A stretch of 45,049 nt of DNA from NCBI GenBank assembly GCA_026126165.1, contig JAHCJR010000021.1:1-45049 (forward strand), written 5' to 3'. Below the pieces are notes generated by a model that was not told the origin of the DNA, did not search any database, and worked only from the letters and a program-made list of their open reading frames with translations. How positions within the stretch are numbered: position 1 is the stretch's first letter; each line of letters starts with the position of its first letter. Shown in pieces: positions 32,418 to 43,302 of the stretch. Source of the stretch: Alphaproteobacteria bacterium. GTDB taxonomy: Bacteria > Pseudomonadota > Alphaproteobacteria > Ferrovibrionales > Ferrovibrionaceae. The position numbers were made by a program, and so were the translations under genes.

Positions 32418-32471
32418 GGAAACCCCCATTGGTTTGGACTGTCTCCATTTGCCGTCACGGTGCGCAACATT

Positions 32472-32492
32472 CCAGTTCATAATCTGAACTGG
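32472..32492. promoter_or_regulatory. Candidate HxlR operator
   Basis: CCAGTTCA-TAATC-TGAACTGG is a perfect inverted repeat with 8-base arms and a 5-base spacer. It sits between the divergent acyl-CoA dehydrogenase-like gene (start 32417) and the HxlR regulator (start 32525). The position suits control of both genes. Confidence 0.7.
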
Positions 32493-32524
32493 CGCCAGCC
32501 GCTTCCCCGTGCTTGGATGCCGTC

Positions 32525-33244
32525 ATGGCGAAGGGCGGCTACAATCAGTTCTGCCCGGTGGCGAAGGGCGCCGAGGTTCTGGCCACGCGCTGGACGCCGC
32601 TGGTGTTGCGCGAACTGATGTCGGGCGAGCGGAGCTTCAACGACATTCATCGCGGTGTGCCGCTGATGTCGCGTGCGCTGCTGGTCGAAAGGCTGCAGCA
32701 GCTCGAAAGAGCCAACATCGTCACGCGCATGCAGGCGCCTGGTTCGAAAGGGCGACAGAATCTGTGGAAACTGACGCCCGCCGGAGACGCGCTGCGGGAG
32801 ATCATCGACATGATCGGCCGCTGGGGCCTGATCTATGGTCGCGACCGGGTCTCGGGCGGGGATTACGATTCGACCGTGCTGATGTGGGCCATGCGACGGC
32901 GGGTCGACCGGGAGGCCCTGCCCGATCGGCGCGTCGTGGTCCGCTTCGATCTTTCGGGCGTGGCGCGTTGTCGTACCAGCGTGCGGCTGCACTGGCTCGT
33001 GCTCGACCGCGACAGCGTGGATGCCTGCCTCAAGGATCCGGGCTATGCCGTCGATGCCACGGTGGCGGGCGACATCTCCCTGCTGGTGGATGTCTATCTC
33101 GGTCACGGCACCTGGCGCGCGGCGCTACGCAAGGGCCTGAAGGTGACGGGCGAGCGCGAGGTGGTGCGCCAGCTCGAACGCTGGTTCCGTCTCGATCTCG
33201 TCGTCGGACGCGATCTGCCGGTGGTGCCGTTGCGGGCGGACTGA
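32525..33244 (+). CDS. HxlR-family transcriptional regulator with C-terminal extension
   Basis: The 239-residue protein begins with an HxlR winged helix domain: FCPVAKGAEVLATRWTPLVL, then LMSGERSFNDIHRGVPLMSR, then LWKLTPAGDALREI. The first cysteine is in the usual place for redox- or aldehyde-sensing HxlR proteins. About 120 extra residues follow, ending in an SCP2-like region (VDVYLGHGTWRAALRKGLKVTGER). This matches a known architecture in which an HxlR domain is joined to a lipid- or ligand-binding domain. ATG at 32525 is preferred over TTG at 32513. Confidence 0.88.
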   Translation: MAKGGYNQFCPVAKGAEVLATRWTPLVLRELMSGERSFNDIHRGVPLMSRALLVERLQQLERANIVTRMQAPGSKGRQNLWKLTPAGDALREIIDMIGRWGLIYGRDRVSGGDYDSTVLMWAMRRRVDREALPDRRVVVRFDLSGVARCRTSVRLHWLVLDRDSVDACLKDPGYAVDATVAGDISLLVDVYLGHGTWRAALRKGLKVTGEREVVRQLERWFRLDLVVGRDLPVVPLRAD

Positions 33245-33262
33245 GCGGGTCGGATGTTGTAT

Positions 33263-33306
33263 CCGCCGCCGCCGCCGCCGCCAGGTGTATGGCGGAGGCG
33301 GCGGCG
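33263..33306. repeat. GCC trinucleotide run and GC-rich hairpin between convergent genes
   Basis: Six and a half CCG units (33263-33282) are followed after 8 bases by GGCGGAGGCGGCGGCG (33291-33306), which can fold back on them. It lies between the convergent stops of the HxlR gene (33244) and katG (33323). It could act as a bidirectional transcription barrier. The simple repeat may vary in length between strains. Confidence 0.5.
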
Positions 33307-33322
33307 ACCAGGCAAGCGCCGA

Positions 33323-35588
<2,266 letters not shown>

Positions 35589-35759
35589 CTAGTGCACTTC
35601 CCTCCACCCGGCAACAGCCAAACCTGCCGGCAGATCAGGCCATCCTTGCCTGCGAGCGTCATTGATCTGACAACTGCTTCGACATGCCCTGCCGCAACAA
35701 TGCCTTGACCCCCGCATGAGGCGTGGTATCCGGGAACGGACCGTCACCGGAGGGCACTC

Positions 35760-36767
35760 TTGGTCACGCTGCTCGATGTCGCCCGGCGGGCGAGAGTTTC
35801 CTCCGCCACCGTCTCGCGGGTCCTCAACGGCGCCGGCCGCATCTCGGAATCGACGCGCCGGCGCGTCATCGAGGTGGCCACTCATCTGGGCTATCAGCCG
35901 AACCAGGTGGCCAAGAGCCTGCGGCTTGGCCGCGGCCGGTCCGTGGCGCTGCTTATCGGCGATATCGAGCAGGGCACCTACATGGCCCTCACCAAGCGGG
36001 TGCAGATGGCGCTGCAGGCGCTCGATCTCGACCTGCTGCTTTTCAATCTCGACCATCGCGAGGACCGGCTTTTCGGCTTCCTCGACCGCGCGCCGACTAT
36101 GGGCCTGCTTGGCGTGGTCATGGCGGTGCCGCGCCGGATGGATGGACGGCGGCTCGCGCGCCACGCGGAACAGTTGCGCGCGCAGGGCATGCTGCTGGTC
36201 GCGGTCGGGCAGCGGCTGAACCGGCTCGGCGTGCCCTCCATCGTGCATGACGAGGTGGCGGGTGCGGAACTTGCCATCGACCGCCTGGTCGCGGGCGGCC
36301 ATTGGCCGCTCGCCTATCTCGGCCGCACCCTCACCTCGGCGACCGGTGGCGCCCGCTATCGCGGCTTCCGCGCGGCACTGGCGGCGCGCGGCGCCGATGC
36401 CGCCGCCTGCGAACTCTGGGAATGCACCGACAAATACCGCGCCGAGGCAGGCTATCATGTGGTTGGCGAGGCGCTTCGGCGCGGCACGCATGTGCGCGGC
36501 GTCGTCGCCATGAGCGACGAAATGGCACTGGGCGGCATCGCGGCCGCGCTCGACCAGGGCCTTGCCGTGCCGCGCGACATCGCCTTCGTCGGTTATGGAG
36601 CGCTCGACTGGGGCGGCTATGCCCGCCCGGCCCTGACTTCGGTCCTGGTCAATGCCGATGCGGTCGCAGAGGCGGTCGAGGAACTGTTCCGGGCGCACCG
36701 GGAGGCGCAGGAGCCCCGGACGCTGACCATCGTCCAGCCCGCTCTCGTCGCCCGCGCCAGCGCCTGA
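35760..36767 (+). CDS. LacI-family transcriptional regulator
   Basis: The 335-residue protein starts with the LacI headpiece (TLLDVARRARVSSATVSRVL, then NQVAKSLRLGRG), including the hinge helix. A periplasmic-binding-like effector domain follows. Translation begins at TTG (35760), supported by GGAGGG 10 bases upstream and by headpiece alignment. A LacI-type operator lies just downstream at 36818, before the M19-like gene, so it probably represses that operon. The effector is unknown; the segment VMAVPRRMDGRRLARH gives no clear sugar match. Confidence 0.92.
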   Translation: MVTLLDVARRARVSSATVSRVLNGAGRISESTRRRVIEVATHLGYQPNQVAKSLRLGRGRSVALLIGDIEQGTYMALTKRVQMALQALDLDLLLFNLDHREDRLFGFLDRAPTMGLLGVVMAVPRRMDGRRLARHAEQLRAQGMLLVAVGQRLNRLGVPSIVHDEVAGAELAIDRLVAGGHWPLAYLGRTLTSATGGARYRGFRAALAARGADAAACELWECTDKYRAEAGYHVVGEALRRGTHVRGVVAMSDEMALGGIAAALDQGLAVPRDIAFVGYGALDWGGYARPALTSVLVNADAVAEAVEELFRAHREAQEPRTLTIVQPALVARASA

Positions 36768-36785
36768 ATGCCGCCGCGATGCGCA

Positions 36786-36835
36786 TTGACAAGAGCGCCG
36801 GAATGGCCAGACTGGCTTGCGCAAACGATTGCACA
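36786..36835 (+). promoter_or_regulatory. Promoter and LacI-type operator for the M19-like operon
   Basis: TGCGCAAACGATTGCACA (36818-36835) is an 18-base dyad with the pattern TGyGCAAnCGnTTGCrCA, a classic LacI/GalR-family operator with a central CG. A consensus -35 TTGACA (36786-36791) and a weak -10 CAGACT (36808-36813) precede it, so the operator would cover the transcription start. It ends 18 bases before the gene start at 36854. Confidence 0.75.
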
Positions 36836-36853
36836 CTCTGCGGGGGGCAAGGC

Positions 36854-37852
36854 ATGCTGATCGACGGGCTGCAGTGCGGCCATTTCACGCGCGAGACATT
36901 CGCCGACCTCAAGCGTGGCGGTGTCGGCTGCGTCACCATCACCTGCGGTTTCTGGGAAGGTCCGCTCGAGACCATGGACCTCATCGGCAGGTGGCGGGAT
37001 TTCGGCCGCGCCAACGAGGACCTCATGGCCTTTGCCCGCACCGGCCGCGAAATACGCGAGATCGCCGCCTCGGGGCGCGTGGCGACGCTGGTCGGCACGC
37101 AGAACACCGAGCTCCTTTCGAACCGTATCGGTTTCGTCGAGCTTTTCGCCGATATGGGGCTGCGCGTCATGCAGCTGACCTACAACACGCAGAATTCCAT
37201 CGGCTCGAGCTGCTATGAGCCGGTCGATACCGGCCTCACCCGCTTCGGTCGCGAGGTGGTGCAGGAAATGAACCGGGTGGGCGTCCTGGTCGATCTGTCC
37301 CATGTCGGCAACAAGACCTCGCTTGACGCCATCGAGACATCGGAGAAGCCGGTGGCGGTGACCCATGCCAACTGGGCCAGCCTCTATCCGCACAAGCGCA
37401 ACAAGCCCGACGACGTGCTGCGCGCGCTCAAGGAGCATCGCGGCATCCTGGGCTGCGCCACGTACCGCAACATCACGGGCGACGAATATTGCCGCAGCGT
37501 CGAGGCCTGGGCGGGCATGGTGGCCCGCACCGTGGAGATGATGGGCATCGACCATGTCGGGATCGGCACCGACCGCAGCCACAATCACAAGGAGGCCGAC
37601 TATCTCTGGATGCGCAAGGGCCGCTGGACCCGCGGCGGCGGCTACGGCGCCTCCGCCACAGGCTCGCTGACCCCCGTCGCGCCGGCGGATTTCTTCCGCG
37701 AGATCCACCAGATCGGCGTCATCCCAGAAGGGTTGCGCAAGGCCGGATTCAGCGCGGAGGAAGTGGACAAGATCACGCACGGCAACTGGCTGCGCATCTA
37801 TGACGAGGTCTTCTCGCCCGGCGAGGAGCGGCGCGCGGCAAGGGCAGCCTGA
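36854..37852 (+). CDS. Peptidase M19 (membrane dipeptidase) homologue with incomplete metal site
   Basis: The 332-residue protein follows the renal dipeptidase barrel, including VLVDLSHVG (H150) and VAVTHANWAS (H171), two of the usual zinc ligands. The N-terminal HxD pair is missing (LIDGLQCGHFTRETF), and the bridging glutamate region reads VGTQNTELL. The canonical two-metal site is therefore not conserved. The start at 36854 is chosen because the operator at 36818-36835 and a GGGGGG ribosome site lie just upstream; ATG codons at 36779 and 36803 would put the operator inside the gene. The function may be hydrolysis at a single metal or something different. Confidence 0.83.
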   Translation: MLIDGLQCGHFTRETFADLKRGGVGCVTITCGFWEGPLETMDLIGRWRDFGRANEDLMAFARTGREIREIAASGRVATLVGTQNTELLSNRIGFVELFADMGLRVMQLTYNTQNSIGSSCYEPVDTGLTRFGREVVQEMNRVGVLVDLSHVGNKTSLDAIETSEKPVAVTHANWASLYPHKRNKPDDVLRALKEHRGILGCATYRNITGDEYCRSVEAWAGMVARTVEMMGIDHVGIGTDRSHNHKEADYLWMRKGRWTRGGGYGASATGSLTPVAPADFFREIHQIGVIPEGLRKAGFSAEEVDKITHGNWLRIYDEVFSPGEERRAARAA

Positions 37853-37868
37853 GCGGATCGCCGCGCCG

Positions 37869-40667
37869 ATGAGCGCGCCCGTCCCGGCTCCGCCCGCGCC
37901 GGCCCCGATCGCCGGCATCGATCCCGCCGATCCCGGCCGGCTGCGCCCGGCCGACTATGTCATGTCCCCCGAGCGAATGGCGGCGGTCTATCCGAATCCG
38001 CTCAGCTTCGCGCGGACATTCTTCGACGATATGTTCCGCGGCGGCTGGCGCGTCGAGAAGCTGCGCATCGAGCTCGACCGGGATGGCGCCGGCGAAGTGC
38101 TCTACCGGCTGAGCGATGGCCGCCAGGCGCTGCATTTCATGGTCATCTCCAGCCACTTTCCGGCCGGCGACAAGGGCGACCGGAGCTTCAACGTAAACTG
38201 GGACGCATCCGGCGCGCTCTGCCAGGGCGAATGGACGCCGGAGCGCGAAGACTACATGCGGCGCGAGATTCCGAAGCAGCGCCATGGCCGCTTCGATTAC
38301 GACACGCTTGGCTACACACGCGGCAACCGCAGCGAGCGACTGTTCGATCACGTGGTGGACGCGCTCGCCGAGGGCCGCCAGCCGGACCCCGCACTGCTTG
38401 CCGAGGTGGGCTACATCTTCCGCACCACCGGCTTCACCGCCAACGGCGCCGTCGGCATGCGCACGTTCGAGGGTCTGGGCGCCGACCACCCGTTCCGCAA
38501 GCCCTATCACGTGCAAATCTGCACCGCCTTCCTGCTGCGCGAATATGTCTGCGACCTGGTCGATTGCATGGCGGCCGAGCGCAGCGCCGGCGCGGTCCGC
38601 CTCGATGCCAACCTCCGGCGCTATCTCGGTATCGGCAATTCCGCCGGCCTCGGCCTGATCCCCTTCCTCTACAACCACCCCCTCCTGATCCATCGCTGGA
38701 CCGAGGCAAAGGAGGCGGCCCTGGCCGAGGTGCGCGCGCGAGAGCCGGCGCCGGGCGATGCCGGGATCGGGCGGCTGCGCGAGCTGCTGGCGCGGGCGCG
38801 GCGCTACTTCACCGAGGACCCGCGCGATGGCAACGGCATCTTCGCGCCGCATGCGCGGATCGCCGCCGAACTGGCGGAGATCGAGGGCTGGATCGCGGGA
38901 CCGGCGGCCGGCGCGACGGCGGATGCGCGACACGGCCTCTGGGCCCGGCTCGCGCTGCGCGCGGAGTGCGAGCTGCATCCCGAGACGGCGGAGGTTCTGG
39001 ATGCGATCCTGCTCGAGATCCATCCCGACATCGTCGCACGCCACGCCGACACCCTGACGGTGGAAGAAACGCTCGATATCGACCCGACGCTCCGCGCCGG
39101 CGAGATGCGGGCGCTCATCGAGCGCGCCTATGGCTGGGCGCTGCGATTCGCCGGCATGGCTGCGGACCGGCCGGGCCTCTTCTGGTACGTCTCATCCGAG
39201 GCGCCCTACGAGCCGCGAAGGGGTCTGCGCGGCTCCTTGCCGGAGCATGAGGCGGAATCGCAGATGGATGCGCCACGGCGAATCCGCGACCTCCACCGCC
39301 GCCTTGGCGACTGCGACCCGGAGCTGCCGCTCGCCGAGCTGCTGGCGCGCGAGCCTGAATTCCGCAACATTGCGGCGCGCATCTGCACGCTGAAGGACAG
39401 CGCCTATGCCGAGGCGCGCGAAAGCACGCTCGATATCGGCCATCCACCCTTCGGCCTGATCCGCTTCATCCTCGCCTTCTATGGCATGGACAAGCTCGAC
39501 CCTCGGCCGCCACGCTCGGTCAAGGGCGCGCTGCTGCAGGGCGCGCCCATCGTCGCCGATCTGGAGACCGGATTTCGCGGCCTCTGGCCGTTCCCGGTCA
39601 TACCCGGCGCGGCGGACATGCCGGTGGGACGGACCGGCGCCTACCAGCCGTTGCGCATTGTCGAGGGACCGGAAAACACGGCGGCGCGCCTGCGGCGGCT
39701 CGCCAACTGGGTGCCCACCGAATTCGGCGCGACCCTCACCGGCTCGCAGACGGAGATGACGCGCTGGAGCACCCTTGCCATCCAGGCGAGCGGCCAGCCG
39801 ATCGGGGTGGCGATGCCGGCGGCACAGGCGGTCACCATGCTCGAATCCCTCTGGGGCCATGGCCTCGCGCTGCTGATCGAGGAGACGGAGGCAGGGCGGC
39901 TCGAGCCGCCGCACGCGACCGAGCTTACGACCGGCGCCTGCGCTGCCCGGGTCGCGGCGGGCGGGCGGGCAGCATTGCCCTTCGCCATCGCCGCCCTCGA
40001 CCTCGCGTCGTATCATGCGGCGCGCGCGCCGGGCGGAGCAGGCGCGGTGCTGCTGCGCGATGCCTGCGCCTTCTCGATGCTGGAGGCGCTGGCGGTGCGG
40101 GCGGCGCGGCGGGGCCATGCCTGCCTGATCCACTGGGCGCGTGGCACCGCCGCGAGCCGCGAGCCGCTGGGCGAGACGCGGAGCCTGCTTGCCCTGCCGG
40201 CGGAACCGGCACCATGGTTCTTCGCCGCCAGTGCCGTAAACGGCGGCACGGCGCTCGCCGCGCTGATCGCGTCGCTTTCCGGCTCCCCGCCGCGCCTGGC
40301 CGAAGGCCTCTCCGGCGCGTCTCTTGCCCGGTTGATGGCGGCGGCCTTCGCGCCGGACGGCGAGGGCACCGGGTTACCTACCGGCGATGGCCTAGCGCTG
40401 ATCCTTTGCGCCAGCGCCGCGCTGCTGCCCGACATGGACCGCCTGATCGGGGAGGTCCGCGATCTGGCGCAAAGGGATGCCGGCGATGCCGGTCGATATG
40501 CTCTCGCCCTCGACCCCCGGGCGCATGCGGCGCTGGTCAGACGATGGCATGAGCAGGGCGTGCAAGTCGGCACGCAGCATCTGCAGACCGTGCGCGACAT
40601 AGGCTGGCGGACCTTGCTGCCGGCCGAGATCGAGACGCCGATCCGCACCGACATCGCGGCGTCGTGA
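37869..40667 (+). CDS. Large protein of unknown function, possible DUF3726-like C-terminal region
   Basis: The 932-residue cytoplasmic-looking protein has no signal peptide or membrane helices. The first ~560 residues (RPADYVMSPERMAAVYPNPL, then SLPEHEAESQMD) recall an uncharacterised proteobacterial family I cannot name. From about residue 625, SQTEMTRWSTLAIQASGQP and GVAMPAAQAVTMLESLWGHG resemble the start of DUF3726 proteins. This suggests a fusion of two normally separate proteins. It begins 16 bases after the M19-like gene and is followed 33 bases later by the RidA-like gene. The frame is open from 37800, but ATG 37869 avoids overlap. No catalytic motif was identified. Confidence 0.75.
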   Translation: MSAPVPAPPAPAPIAGIDPADPGRLRPADYVMSPERMAAVYPNPLSFARTFFDDMFRGGWRVEKLRIELDRDGAGEVLYRLSDGRQALHFMVISSHFPAGDKGDRSFNVNWDASGALCQGEWTPEREDYMRREIPKQRHGRFDYDTLGYTRGNRSERLFDHVVDALAEGRQPDPALLAEVGYIFRTTGFTANGAVGMRTFEGLGADHPFRKPYHVQICTAFLLREYVCDLVDCMAAERSAGAVRLDANLRRYLGIGNSAGLGLIPFLYNHPLLIHRWTEAKEAALAEVRAREPAPGDAGIGRLRELLARARRYFTEDPRDGNGIFAPHARIAAELAEIEGWIAGPAAGATADARHGLWARLALRAECELHPETAEVLDAILLEIHPDIVARHADTLTVEETLDIDPTLRAGEMRALIERAYGWALRFAGMAADRPGLFWYVSSEAPYEPRRGLRGSLPEHEAESQMDAPRRIRDLHRRLGDCDPELPLAELLAREPEFRNIAARICTLKDSAYAEARESTLDIGHPPFGLIRFILAFYGMDKLDPRPPRSVKGALLQGAPIVADLETGFRGLWPFPVIPGAADMPVGRTGAYQPLRIVEGPENTAARLRRLANWVPTEFGATLTGSQTEMTRWSTLAIQASGQPIGVAMPAAQAVTMLESLWGHGLALLIEETEAGRLEPPHATELTTGACAARVAAGGRAALPFAIAALDLASYHAARAPGGAGAVLLRDACAFSMLEALAVRAARRGHACLIHWARGTAASREPLGETRSLLALPAEPAPWFFAASAVNGGTALAALIASLSGSPPRLAEGLSGASLARLMAAAFAPDGEGTGLPTGDGLALILCASAALLPDMDRLIGEVRDLAQRDAGDAGRYALALDPRAHAALVRRWHEQGVQVGTQHLQTVRDIGWRTLLPAEIETPIRTDIAAS

Positions 40668-40700
40668 AAGCAGATCGAAGGAGAAGGAGGAGAAAGCAGC

Positions 40701-41075
40701 ATGGCCGAAGGACTGGCGGAACTGATCCAGCGCTTCAACCCGGGCGCCCGCGCGAGCGTGGCGGTCCGGCACAACGGCACGCTCTATTTCGCCGTGACGC
40801 CGAAATCCCCCTTCGATCCCGCGCTCTCCGCGGCCGAGCAGGCGGCGCAGCTCTTCGAGAAGGCGGACGAGCGGCTCGCAATGGGTGGAACCAGCAAGTC
40901 GGGCCTGCTGTTCGTCGCCATCCTGCTTGCCGACATGGCGGACTATGACGCGGTCAATCGCGTCTGGGATGCCTGGATCGATCCGAAAGCGCCGCCCTCG
41001 CGTGCCTGCTTCCAGGCCAGGCTCGCCAACCCGGCGATGAAGGTCGAGATGATCATGATTTCCGCCACCGGCTGA
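40701..41075 (+). CDS. RidA/YjgF/YER057c family protein
   Basis: The 124-residue protein has the RidA-fold pattern with the C-terminal segment PPSRACFQARLANPAMKVEM, including the conserved arginine that binds the imine carboxylate. Family members hydrolyse reactive enamines and imines released by PLP enzymes or by amine oxidation. AAGGAGAAGGAGG lies upstream. It is the last gene of the LacI-controlled operon. Its presence suggests that an enamine or imine intermediate arises in this pathway (inference). Confidence 0.85.
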   Translation: MAEGLAELIQRFNPGARASVAVRHNGTLYFAVTPKSPFDPALSAAEQAAQLFEKADERLAMGGTSKSGLLFVAILLADMADYDAVNRVWDAWIDPKAPPSRACFQARLANPAMKVEMIMISATG

Positions 41076-41085
41076 CCGGTTCGCG

Positions 41086-41916
41086 TCAGCGCCCGGTCCC
41101 GGTCCGCGCCGCCACCTGGAAAGGGGAGCCGAGCGATATATGGGACATCGCGCGCAGCCCGGCCTCGATCTGCATCCGCGTACGCTGCAGCAGTTCGAGC
41201 GTGCCGGCGAGATCGAGCGGGCGGCGAAGCCGGTTGCCGTGGGTCGAGACGTTGAGCGCGGCAACCACCGTGCCGCCCGCATCGCGCACAGGGATGGCGA
41301 TCGCATGCAGATCGCCCACGAGTTCGCCGCGCACGATGGCGACGCCTTGGCGCGCCACCTTGGTGAGTCTCGTCCTGAGCGCCGTGCCGCTGCGGATCGT
41401 CCGGTCCGTGTGCGCCGCAAGCCGCGCGCCCGCCAGGTAGGAGGCAAGCTTCTCCGGCGGCAGGGCGGCGAGCAACACTTGGCCGAGTGCCGTCGCATAG
41501 GCCGGCATGCGCGTGCCGGGGCCGACCTCAAGGTCGATATAGCGGTAGGTGGCGCGTGCGACCACCAGGACTTCCGACCGGTCGAGCACCGCAAGGCTGG
41601 CCGATTCCTGGGTCTCCTGCGCCAGCGCATGGAGCAGCGGCTGGATCATCAGGTCGATGTTGTTCGATGCCAGATAGCCATGCCCGAGATCGAGCACGCG
41701 CGGCAGAAGGAAGAAGTAGTCGCCGTCGACGCCGACATAGCCGAGGTCGCGGAGCGTGAGCAGGAAGCGTCGCGCCGCCGAGCGCGGGATGCCCACCTTG
41801 GTGGCCAGGCTGCTGGCGCGCAGCCGCGGCGTGACGCGGTCGAAGGCCTGCAGTATCCGCAAACCCCGTTCCAGAGAGTCGGAAAAATAGTCGTCCTGCT
41901 TCTTCTTGGCCGGCAT
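41086..41916 (-). CDS. IclR-family transcriptional regulator
   Basis: The 276-residue protein has the IclR helix-turn-helix (SLERGLRILQAFDRVTPRLR, then LATKVGIPRSAARRFLLTLR) and a full effector domain (TYRYIDLEVGPGTRMPAYAT). It belongs to the PcaR/PobR-like group. The start at 41916 follows GAGGAGAGG; the longer frame to 41979 has no homology. It is convergent with the RidA gene and divergent from the binding protein at 42138, with paired palindromes between. Confidence 0.9.
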   Translation of the reverse strand: MPAKKKQDDYFSDSLERGLRILQAFDRVTPRLRASSLATKVGIPRSAARRFLLTLRDLGYVGVDGDYFFLLPRVLDLGHGYLASNNIDLMIQPLLHALAQETQESASLAVLDRSEVLVVARATYRYIDLEVGPGTRMPAYATALGQVLLAALPPEKLASYLAGARLAAHTDRTIRSGTALRTRLTKVARQGVAIVRGELVGDLHAIAIPVRDAGGTVVAALNVSTHGNRLRRPLDLAGTLELLQRTRMQIEAGLRAMSHISLGSPFQVAARTGTGR

Positions 41917-42019
41917 GCGCGCGCCTCTCCTCGGTCGGTCGCGATGTTCGCACGGACGAAACCCGCCGGGGCGGGGCAAATCCGCTTGACGCGCGAAAGA
42001 GATGACGCATAGTAGTGTG

Positions 42020-42049
42020 ATCGATTATCGAACTGAAGGGCGATAATCG
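42020..42049. promoter_or_regulatory. Paired IclR-type operator over the binding-protein promoter
   Basis: CGATTATCG (42022-42030) and CGATAATCG (42041-42049) are perfect inverted copies separated by 10 bases. The first copy with flanks reads GTTCGATAATCGATC on the minus strand (42020-42034), close to the PobR/PcaU-type site GTTCGATAATCGCAC. A -35 TTGACG (41986-41991) and -10 CATAGT (42008-42013) place the repeats over the start of transcription. Confidence 0.68.
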
Positions 42050-42137
42050 GACAGTGACCCGGAGCGCTTTCCGGGCCTCCCGATCCCCCGGCCCCTTCGA
42101 GCAGATCACGAACCACCGAACCTGAATGGGGAAAAAC

Positions 42138-43202
42138 ATGGGAAAACTGATCCGTCCAAGCCGCCGGGCCGTCCTTGCCGGTGCGGCGAGCCTGGGTATC
42201 GCCAAGGCCGCGCCCTTCATCATCTCCCGCCCGGCGGCGGCACAGACGCGGACCCTCTTCGTCAATACCTGGGGCGGTGTCTGGACCACGGCCCAGGAAG
42301 CGGCGTTCTTCAAGCCGTTCACCGAGATGACCGGCATCCGCATCCGCACCGTGGCGCCGGTTTCCGCCGCGAAGCTGCGCGCACAGGTGCAAAGCCGCAA
42401 TTACGAATGGGACGTCACCGGCATCAACGAACCGGAATGGCTGCGGGCGGACAACGAGGGTTACGCCGAACCCATCGACTATTCCATCGTCAACAAGGAC
42501 AAGCTGCCGCCGAACGCGGTCTTCGCCAACGGCATCGCCAACTGCGTGCTGAGCACGAACCTCTGCTATCGCAAGGACAAGTTCCCGAATGGCGGGCCGC
42601 AGAACTGGGCGGACTTCTGGGACGTCAAGAAGTTCCCCGGCAACCGCGCCATGTATCACAGCGCCGCAAGGTCCATGGCCTTCGCCCTGGTGGCCGACGG
42701 GGTGCCGCTCGACAAGGTCTACCCGATGGATGTCGATCGCGCGTTGCGCAAGCTCGACGAGATCAAGCCGCATATCAAGGTGTGGTGGAAGGAAGGCACG
42801 CAGTCCCAGCAGCTCATCCGCGACGGCGAAGTCGACATGCTGCCGCTCTGGAATGCCCGCTCGAGCGACCTGATCGCGCAGGGCGTGCCGGTCGAGATCG
42901 TCTGGCATGGCGGCGTCGCCTACCGCACCATGTGGGGTGTCGTGAAGGGTGCGCCCAACAAGGACATCGCCTGGCGGTTCCTTGAATTCACCGCCCAGGC
43001 CAAGCCACAGGCGGAATTCTCGCGCCGGGTCTTCTACGGCCCGATCAATCCGGACGCGCTGCAATACCTGCCGGAGGAGCTGGTGCGCCAGATGCCGAGC
43101 TACGAGCCGAATGCCCGTCAGCTCGTCAGGACCGATGCCGCCTGGGAGGCGGCGAATCTCGCCACCATGCAGGAGCGCTTCCTGGAGTGGCTGGCGAAGT
43201 GA
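42138..43202 (+). CDS. Tat-exported ABC transporter binding protein (PotD/Fe-type family)
   Basis: The 354-residue protein has a twin-arginine leader (PSRRAVLAGAASLGI, cleavage near AAAQ). The fold is that of extracellular solute-binding family 1: TLFVNTWGGVWTTAQEAAFF, then YEWDVTGINEPEWL. It resembles polyamine-type (PotD) proteins, but the ligand is unknown. ATG 42138 is chosen over 42126 because GGGGAAAAAC lies just before it. No permease or ATPase gene is seen downstream before the window end. A strong hairpin follows the gene. Confidence 0.88.
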   Translation: MGKLIRPSRRAVLAGAASLGIAKAAPFIISRPAAAQTRTLFVNTWGGVWTTAQEAAFFKPFTEMTGIRIRTVAPVSAAKLRAQVQSRNYEWDVTGINEPEWLRADNEGYAEPIDYSIVNKDKLPPNAVFANGIANCVLSTNLCYRKDKFPNGGPQNWADFWDVKKFPGNRAMYHSAARSMAFALVADGVPLDKVYPMDVDRALRKLDEIKPHIKVWWKEGTQSQQLIRDGEVDMLPLWNARSSDLIAQGVPVEIVWHGGVAYRTMWGVVKGAPNKDIAWRFLEFTAQAKPQAEFSRRVFYGPINPDALQYLPEELVRQMPSYEPNARQLVRTDAAWEAANLATMQERFLEWLAK

Positions 43203-43210
43203 CGAATGGT

Positions 43211-43234
43211 GCCGCGGCCCGCGAGGGCCGCGGC
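43211..43234 (+). other. Perfect 10-base stem-loop after the Tat-exported binding-protein gene
   Basis: GCCGCGGCCC (43211-43220) and GGGCCGCGGC (43225-43234) pair perfectly around the GNRA-type loop GCGA. It lies 9 bases after the stop at 43202 and has no T tract. Attenuation of downstream expression or mRNA protection is likely. Confidence 0.65.
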
Positions 43235-43302
43235 CCGACCCGCGCGCTTGCCGGGTAAGGAGCAGGGCTGTGGCCGCCTCAGGCGGCAGGGGAGCACGGT
43301 CG

